Notes under the pieces: generated by a model
The model's input: the letters and a program-made list of their open reading frames with translations, nothing else
Databases searched by the model: none
Told to the model about the DNA's origin: nothing
In this document: positions 7,391-10,773 of the stretch, piece after piece
How the letters are laid out: each line of letters starts with the position of its first letter
Position numbering within the stretch: position 1 is the stretch's first letter
Program-made: the position numbers and the translations under genes
Assembly (NCBI GenBank): GCA_049116495.1
Contig: JAGDYV010000040.1
Location: forward strand, 1 to 10,773
DNA: 10,773 nt
Reading direction: 5' to 3'
Source of the DNA: CAJQQK01 sp049116495
Lineage (GTDB): Bacteria > Pseudomonadota > Alphaproteobacteria > Rhizobiales > Hyphomicrobiaceae

Positions 7391-7394
7391 AGGA
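7391..7394 (+). promoter_or_regulatory. Ribosome binding site of the alpha/beta hydrolase gene
   Basis: AGGA lies 9 bases before the ATG at 7404, a normal spacing. It is the best Shine-Dalgarno match near the 5' end of this reading frame. Confidence 0.5.
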
Positions 7395-7403
7395 CCCCTG
7401 CAC

Positions 7404-8231
7404 ATGCCATTCTGCGACATCGCCACTGGCTCATCTCATGGCCGGCTTCATTTCACCCACAACGGCATAAAGACATCCGGTCCGCATCTGGTCCTGATCC
7501 ACGGCGCCGGAGGCGAAGTGCGCTGCTGGCCGGCAACCTGGCGGCTAGCCGCTGCAGCGCAGGGCTCAGTCGGCTTGTCGATATCCAGGGATAGTGCACG
7601 CATCACCAACCACAGCGTTTATGCCATAGACCTGCCGGGACATGGTCGTTCAACGGGTCCGGCCCTCGATACCATCGACAGTCTCGCCGACACCGTCGAA
7701 CAGTTCATCGAAGCGCAAGGCATCGAGCGCGTTGTCATTGTCGGTCACTCGATGGGCGGTGCCATAGCGCTGACGCTTGCCGCACGCAACAACCCACGCA
7801 TCGTCGGACAGATCATCGTCGCCTCTGCCGCCAAGATTGGCGTCACCGACGACATCCTCAAAGGCCTCAAGAGCGACTTCGAAAAGACCGTCGACTTCAT
7901 CGTCAAATACTCGTTCGATCGCGCATCGGGTCCGTTCTTTCCAAAGAAGGCACGCGAATACACCCTCGCAACCGGCGCCGATGCCACGCATGCCGACTTC
8001 CTCGCCTGCAGCACATTCGACCTGCGCAGCCAGCTCGGCGAGATCGCTTTGCCAACTCTCGTCATCGCTGCTGAAAACGATCGTATGATCCCGCATAAGC
8101 ACAGCGCCGGTCTCGTCGAAGCGCTGCCAAACGGCCAGCTTGAAACCTTCACGGATTGCGGCCACTACCCACACCTTGATCGCACCACTCTCGTCGAAGC
8201 GCCAATCGCCAGCTTCTGCGCTGCACTCTGA
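7404..8231 (+). CDS. Alpha/beta-fold hydrolase
   Basis: This complete 275-residue, probably cytoplasmic hydrolase has no signal peptide. Fold marks in order are LVLIHGAGG at 29-37 (oxyanion-hole HG after strand 3), YAIDLPGHGRS at 73-83, and the nucleophile elbow GHSMGG at 114-119 with S116. The acid is D226 in AAENDRMIP and the histidine is H254 in DCGHYPHLDR. Together they form a complete Ser-Asp-His triad. A lid segment lies between about 145 and 205. The family includes esterases, lactonases and C-C bond hydrolases; the substrate is not evident. A link with the divergent HcaT-like transporter, as in aromatic acid catabolism, is possible but no ring-cleavage genes are present. The insert at 50-72 between the oxyanion motif and the next strand is a little longer than in compact members. 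Length is normal. Confidence 0.85.
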   Translation: MPFCDIATGSSHGRLHFTHNGIKTSGPHLVLIHGAGGEVRCWPATWRLAAAAQGSVGLSISRDSARITNHSVYAIDLPGHGRSTGPALDTIDSLADTVEQFIEAQGIERVVIVGHSMGGAIALTLAARNNPRIVGQIIVASAAKIGVTDDILKGLKSDFEKTVDFIVKYSFDRASGPFFPKKAREYTLATGADATHADFLACSTFDLRSQLGEIALPTLVIAAENDRMIPHKHSAGLVEALPNGQLETFTDCGHYPHLDRTTLVEAPIASFCAAL

Positions 8232-8251
8232 TCGCCCTGCGACTCGGTTTA

Positions 8252-8273
8252 GAGCCCTTCAGACTTAGATGGA
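8252..8273 (+). repeat. Left terminal inverted repeat
   Basis: The repeat begins GAGCCCT and ends CTTAGATGGA. It matches the reverse complement of 8540-8561 except at two positions (8260 and 8264). Confidence 0.8.
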
Positions 8274-8323
8274 CCCATTCTGCCGAGCGGATTTGGCCTG
8301 AGATCAAGTGGACCGTCGCAGTA

Positions 8324-8338
8324 CGTAGCGGTGCTACG
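8324..8338 (+). repeat. Cap hairpin of the left arm
   Basis: CGTAGC-GGT-GCTACG forms six perfect base pairs and a three-base loop, with two more pairs outside after one mismatch. On the opposite strand it corresponds to the right-arm cap apart from one swapped base pair. Confidence 0.75.
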
Positions 8339-8473
8339 GACAAGACGGGGCGCGCCGAGATCGGGGCAAATCCGCCCGGCCCATTTTCGGGTCGGTCATT
8401 CGAACACGATCATCGAGTGGGTTCGCAAACAGCGGCCGTCCAGGAAACACCCTTGGGCGTCGAACGGCTTGCC

Positions 8474-8488
8474 CGCAGCACCGCTGCG
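8474..8488 (-). repeat. Cap hairpin of the right arm
   Basis: The plus strand reads CGCAGC-ACC-GCTGCG, with six perfect pairs. Compared with the inverted left cap, one T-A pair is replaced by a C-G pair and all other bases are identical. Confidence 0.75.
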
Positions 8489-8539
8489 CGCCGCGCCGCC
8501 CTCCTGCTGGTCGACTCACCGTTTGCGAACAGAATTGAC

Positions 8540-8561
8540 TCCATCTAAGCCTGCAGGGCTC
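8540..8561 (-). repeat. Right terminal inverted repeat
   Basis: This is the inverted copy of 8252-8273 with two mismatches. Its last base, 8561, forms the third base of the prpB stop codon TAG, and the bordering TA (8562-8563) forms the first two. Confidence 0.8.
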
Positions 8562-9481
8562 TAGTCCCGCGCCATCGGTTCATCCGGTGCAACCGTCGCG
8601 ACCAGCGACGCATCCAACGCCTCGTAGTCACCAAGCCCGATGGTCTCGTAGAGTTCTTTGCGGGTCTGCATCTTGTCGAGCATTTTGTGCGTGCCGCCAT
8701 CGCGCTTCAACGCCGCCAGCAGTTCTTCCTGCGCCTTGTTCGCCACCCGCAACGTGCTGACCGGCCAGATCACGAACTTGTAGCCCATCTCGGCAAACTC
8801 GTTTGCCGTAAGATACGGCGTGCGTCCGAACTCCGTCATATTGGCGAGCAGCGGCGCATCAACCGCATCGGCAAACGCCTTGAACATGTCGACGTCCGTC
8901 AGCGCTTCTGGAAAAATCACATCTGCACCGGCCTCGAGAAACATCTTTGCGCGGCCGACCGCACCCTGGAACCCTTCCGATGCGGCCGCGTCCGTACGCG
9001 CAATGATCAGCATATGACGTCGCGCCGCCCTTGCTGCCGCAACCTTGGCTGCCATATCGCCGGCATCGGCCAACTTCTTATCATTGAGATGGCCACACTT
9101 CTTCGGCAGCAGTTGGTCCTCGATCTGCACCGCGGCAGCACCCGCGTCCTCGAACGTACGAACCATGTGCATGACGTTGAGCGCTTCTCCGTAACCGGTA
9201 TCGCCGTCGACAAGAATGGGCAAGCCGGCCGCACGGTTGAGCTGGCGGATAAAGAACGCCACTTCGTCGACAGTGATGATGCCAAGATCGGGAATGCCCA
9301 TCTGCGCCGTCATCGCAGCGCCCGACAGGTAGAGCGCCTCAAAGCCCGCATTCTTCGCCTGGATCGCGGCCATGCCGTTGTGCGCCCCCGGCATCTCGAT
9401 GATACCCGGCTTTGCCATCAGCGCGCGCAAGCGCTCGCCGGCCGGTTCGATCGGCAATGAAGCAGCGGTAAGATATGTCAT
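8561..9481 (-). CDS. prpB: Methylisocitrate lyase
   Basis: This 306-residue enzyme of the isocitrate lyase/PEP mutase superfamily cleaves 2-methylisocitrate to pyruvate and succinate, the last step of the methylcitrate cycle for propionate use. Visible marks are YLSGAAMTAQMGIPDLGIIT (51-70), the Mg-binding LVDGDTGYG (90-98), the catalytic-loop motif PKKCGHL (126-132, Cys129), ARTDA (161-165), FPEALTD (190-196), NMTEFGRTP (214-222) and the C-terminal signature KMQTRKELYE (270-279), which favours PrpB over other lyases of this fold. An oxaloacetate decarboxylase or carboxyvinyl-carboxyphosphonate phosphorylmutase name is less likely. The ATG at 9481 has GGGAG 10 bases upstream. No prpC, prpD or acnD lies in the window, so the gene is apart from any methylcitrate operon. 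Its stop codon lies at the border of the palindromic element. Confidence 0.9.
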   Translation of the reverse strand: MTYLTAASLPIEPAGERLRALMAKPGIIEMPGAHNGMAAIQAKNAGFEALYLSGAAMTAQMGIPDLGIITVDEVAFFIRQLNRAAGLPILVDGDTGYGEALNVMHMVRTFEDAGAAAVQIEDQLLPKKCGHLNDKKLADAGDMAAKVAAARAARRHMLIIARTDAAASEGFQGAVGRAKMFLEAGADVIFPEALTDVDMFKAFADAVDAPLLANMTEFGRTPYLTANEFAEMGYKFVIWPVSTLRVANKAQEELLAALKRDGGTHKMLDKMQTRKELYETIGLGDYEALDASLVATVAPDEPMARD

Positions 9482-9515
9482 GACAGTTCGGCTCCCGAGA
9501 CCATTGCGGATGCCA

Positions 9516-9521
9516 TTTATA
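9516..9521 (-). promoter_or_regulatory. Possible -10 element of prpB
   Basis: The minus strand reads GGTATAAATGG, with TATAAA matching 5 of 6 bases of the sigma-70 -10 box, 34 bases before the ATG. The -35 region 17 bases upstream (GCCACA) is poor. Confidence 0.35.
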
Positions 9522-9583
9522 CCACACGGCTAAGAGGTTGTGGCAGGCGATCACTACCGCTTCCACCAGCCAATTACGGCGTC

Positions 9584-9810
9584 ATGTTCCGCCAGGTCGC
9601 ATGGTCGTTGGTCATCACGACGAACAAGGTCAGCCAACTCAATCCGGACGGCATCACGATCTCGCCGGGCAGCTATGCGTAAAAAACGGTGACCGGCAGC
9701 TGGCGGTCAACCTGACGGAAGGCAAGATCGTCAACCTCAAGGTCGGGCAAACGACGGCGATTACCTTCTTCGGGCAGACCGCTCAGGGCTGCCCGTCATC
9801 GCCCAGCGCA
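9584..9810 (+). pseudogene. Probable frameshifted gene remnant, unknown family
   Basis: The 329-base stretch between prpB and pyrG (9482-9810) seems to hold a broken reading frame on the plus strand. One frame gives a protein-like stretch from ATG 9584 (FRQVAWSLVITTNKV, then NPDGITISPGSYA) that stops at TAA 9680-9682, within a run of six A. The next frame continues at once with KNGDRQLAVNLTEGK and NLKVGQTTAITFFG to about 9770. One extra base before the TAA would join them into GSYAVKNGDRQ. The alternating hydrophobic/polar pattern with 'GSY..NG' and 'L..G..VNL.VGQTT' looks like part of a beta-sandwich domain. No family is recognised and no ribosome site was seen. Chance open frames are common in GC-rich DNA, so this is tentative. 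It abuts the 3' end of pyrG. Confidence 0.35.
9771..9795 (-). terminator. Hairpin downstream of pyrG
   Basis: CGGGCAG (9771-9777) pairs perfectly with CTGCCCG (9789-9795) around an 11-base loop, starting 16 bases after the pyrG stop codon in the minus direction. No U-run follows, so it is at best a weak or factor-dependent terminator or an mRNA-end stabiliser. Confidence 0.3.
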
Positions 9811-10773
9811 TTAGACCAGCCGGCTCTGCTCGACAGCTGCTTCGATGAAGCCCTTGAACAGCGGATGCGGCTCGAACGGACGGCTCTTGAGCTCGGGGTG
9901 AAACTGCACCCCAATAAACCATGGATGATCGGGATACTCGACCGTCTCCGGCAGTAACCCATCAGGCGACATCCCGGCAAAGCGCAGCCCGGCTTGTTCC
10001 AGGCGGTCGCGATAGTCCGTATTAACCTCATAGCGATGCCGGTGACGATCCGAAATCATCGTCGCCCCATAAATTTCCGCGATACGGCTACCTTCGACCA
10101 GGGCCGCGTCATAGGCCCCCAAGCGCATGGTCCCGCCCAGATCACCGCTTTGACCGCGCTGCTCAAGCTCGTTGCCGCGCATCCATTCGGTCATAAGACC
10201 GACCACCGGCTCGGAAGGTTCACCGAACTCCGTTGAGCCCGCCCCGGCAACGCCGGCCAGATTTCGCGCCGCTTCGATGCACGCCATCTGCATGCCAAGG
10301 CAGATTCCGAAATACGGCACCTTGCGTTCGCGCGCGAACTTGACCGCGAGAATCTTGCCCTCTGTGCCCCGCTCTCCGAACCCTCCCGGCACCAGGATGC
10401 CGTCAACGTGCTCGAGATGCGGTGCCGGATCTTCGGATTCAAAGACCTCAGCTTCAATCCACTCAATGTTGACCTTGACGTTGTTGGCAATGCCACCGTG
10501 CACCAAAGCCTCGTTGAGCGACTTGTAAGCGTCCTTGAGGCCGGTGTACTTGCCGACGATGGCAATCGTCACCTCGCCCTCCGGGTTGGCGATCGAATGA
10601 CTGATCGTCTCCCAGCGCGTCAGGTCCGGCGCCTTCGCATCCTCCATACCAAAGGCGGCCAGCACTTCGCGATCGAGCCCCTCCTGATGATAGGCGAGCG
10701 GCACATCGTAGATCGTCGAGGCATCCAGTGCCTGGACAACGGCGCTCTCGCGCACGTTACAGAACAGCGCGAT
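9811..10773 (-). CDS. pyrG: CTP synthase (glutamine hydrolysing), C-terminal 320 residues
   Basis: The frame enters from the right edge at IALFCNVRESAVVQALD and ends at TAA 9811-9813. CTP synthase makes CTP from UTP, ATP and glutamine. The visible part is the end of the synthetase domain (STIYDVPLAYHQEGLD, 19-34 of this fragment) and the whole class I glutamine amidotransferase domain. GKYTGLKDAYKSL (74-86), VPGGFGERG (128-136), the nucleophile GICLGMQ (156-162, Cys158), HRHRYEVN (244-251) and VQFHPELKSRPFEPHPLF (289-306, His292 and Glu294 of the triad) are all intact. About 220 N-terminal residues, including the start, are outside the window, assuming the usual length near 540. In many Hyphomicrobiales kdsA and eno follow pyrG; here a remnant and prpB do. 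Confidence 0.97.
   Translation of the reverse strand: MALFCNVRESAVVQALDASTIYDVPLAYHQEGLDREVLAAFGMEDAKAPDLTRWETISHSIANPEGEVTIAIVGKYTGLKDAYKSLNEALVHGGIANNVKVNIEWIEAEVFESEDPAPHLEHVDGILVPGGFGERGTEGKILAVKFARERKVPYFGICLGMQMACIEAARNLAGVAGAGSTEFGEPSEPVVGLMTEWMRGNELEQRGQSGDLGGTMRLGAYDAALVEGSRIAEIYGATMISDRHRHRYEVNTDYRDRLEQAGLRFAGMSPDGLLPETVEYPDHPWFIGVQFHPELKSRPFEPHPLFKGFIEAAVEQSRLV

Larger units (their letters stand above)
7231..7403. promoter_or_regulatory. Divergent promoter region, MFS transporter / alpha-beta hydrolase
   Basis: This 173-base gap must hold promoters for both neighbours. On the minus strand an AT-rich stretch around 7255-7280 contains TATAGC and, 19 bases upstream, TTGGCT. This is a weak sigma-70-like pair reading toward the transporter. 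No convincing pair was seen for the hydrolase. No strong operator palindrome was seen. Confidence 0.35.
8250..8563. mobile_element. MITE-like imperfect palindromic intergenic element with TA borders
   Basis: The whole convergent gap is filled by one long imperfect inverted repeat. Ends at 8252-8273 and 8540-8561 are inverted copies matching at 20 of 22 positions, each bordered outside by TA (8250-8251 and 8562-8563). The left arm has a 9-base-pair stem (GCGGATTTG 8287-8295 with CAAATCCGC 8367-8375, extendable outward and inward with mismatches) around a cap hairpin. The right arm has a 10-base-pair stem (GTTCGCAAAC 8421-8430 with GTTTGCGAAC 8521-8530) around a second cap. The caps lie at nearly the same distance from their ends (78 and 79 bases), so the element reads as two inverted half-units. 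No transposase is present. TA borders recall Tc1/mariner-IS630-type MITEs, but the family is not recognised. It could also serve as a bidirectional terminator. Confidence 0.65.

Noticed and set aside
8331..8564. Small open frames on both strands inside the palindromic element
   Set aside because: They begin and end within inverted repeats, have no ribosome site, and are explained by the GC-rich palindrome.
8687..9460. Plus-strand open frame (257 codons) opposite prpB
   Set aside because: It is the antisense of a well-supported enzyme gene, with no recognisable motif and an Arg/His-rich composition.
1..10773. tRNA, rRNA, CRISPR array, transposase or integrase gene
   Set aside because: I looked for cloverleaf-like and GTTCGA-centred segments, regular short direct repeats and DDE or recombinase motifs in the translations, and saw none.

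Overview
The window looks like chromosomal DNA from a GC-rich alphaproteobacterium, most likely of the order Hyphomicrobiales (Rhizobiales). The strongest taxonomic pointer is a 1287-residue protein with the plan of the growth-pole ring proteins (GPR of Agrobacterium, RgsE of Sinorhizobium): a Pro/Lys-rich N-terminus, two membrane segments, a long apolipoprotein-like 11-residue repeat coiled coil and a short conserved C-terminal domain. The other genes (adrenodoxin-type ferredoxin, PrpB, PyrG) fit a proteobacterial core chromosome.

Layout. Bases 1-216 (minus) are the start of a [2Fe-2S] ferredoxin that runs off the left edge. Bases 459-785 (minus) encode a single-domain histidine phosphotransfer (Hpt) protein. 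A 333-base region with one clear hairpin separates it from the divergent growth-pole-ring-like gene (1119-4982, plus). A gene of the dipeptide epimerase / DgcA enolase-superfamily group (5032-6036, plus) follows 49 bases later. It converges with, and overlaps by 12 bases, a 3-phenylpropionate-transporter-type MFS gene (6025-7230, minus). From a 173-base divergent promoter region, an alpha/beta hydrolase gene runs to the right (7404-8231). Methylisocitrate lyase prpB (8561-9481, minus) converges with the hydrolase. A 329-base stretch upstream of prpB holds a probable frameshifted gene remnant, and the 3' part of CTP synthase pyrG (9811-10773, minus) runs off the right edge.

The most notable non-coding object is a 310-base imperfect palindrome (8252-8561) between the hydrolase and prpB. 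It has 22-base terminal inverted repeats (20/22 matching), TA dinucleotides at both ends, and two internal hairpin arms. Each arm holds the same 15-base cap hairpin, and the two caps differ by a compensatory base-pair change. Removing the element with one TA copy rejoins prpB to a stop codon in the same place (TAA instead of the present TAG). That is what an insertion at the TA of a stop codon would leave. It looks like a MITE-like or structured intergenic repeat that I cannot assign to a named family.

Functionally the window is mixed: polar-growth scaffold and possible phosphorelay (left), cell-wall peptide or D-glutamate metabolism with a transporter (middle), and propionate and pyrimidine metabolism (right). 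No rRNA, tRNA, CRISPR array or transposase gene was seen.
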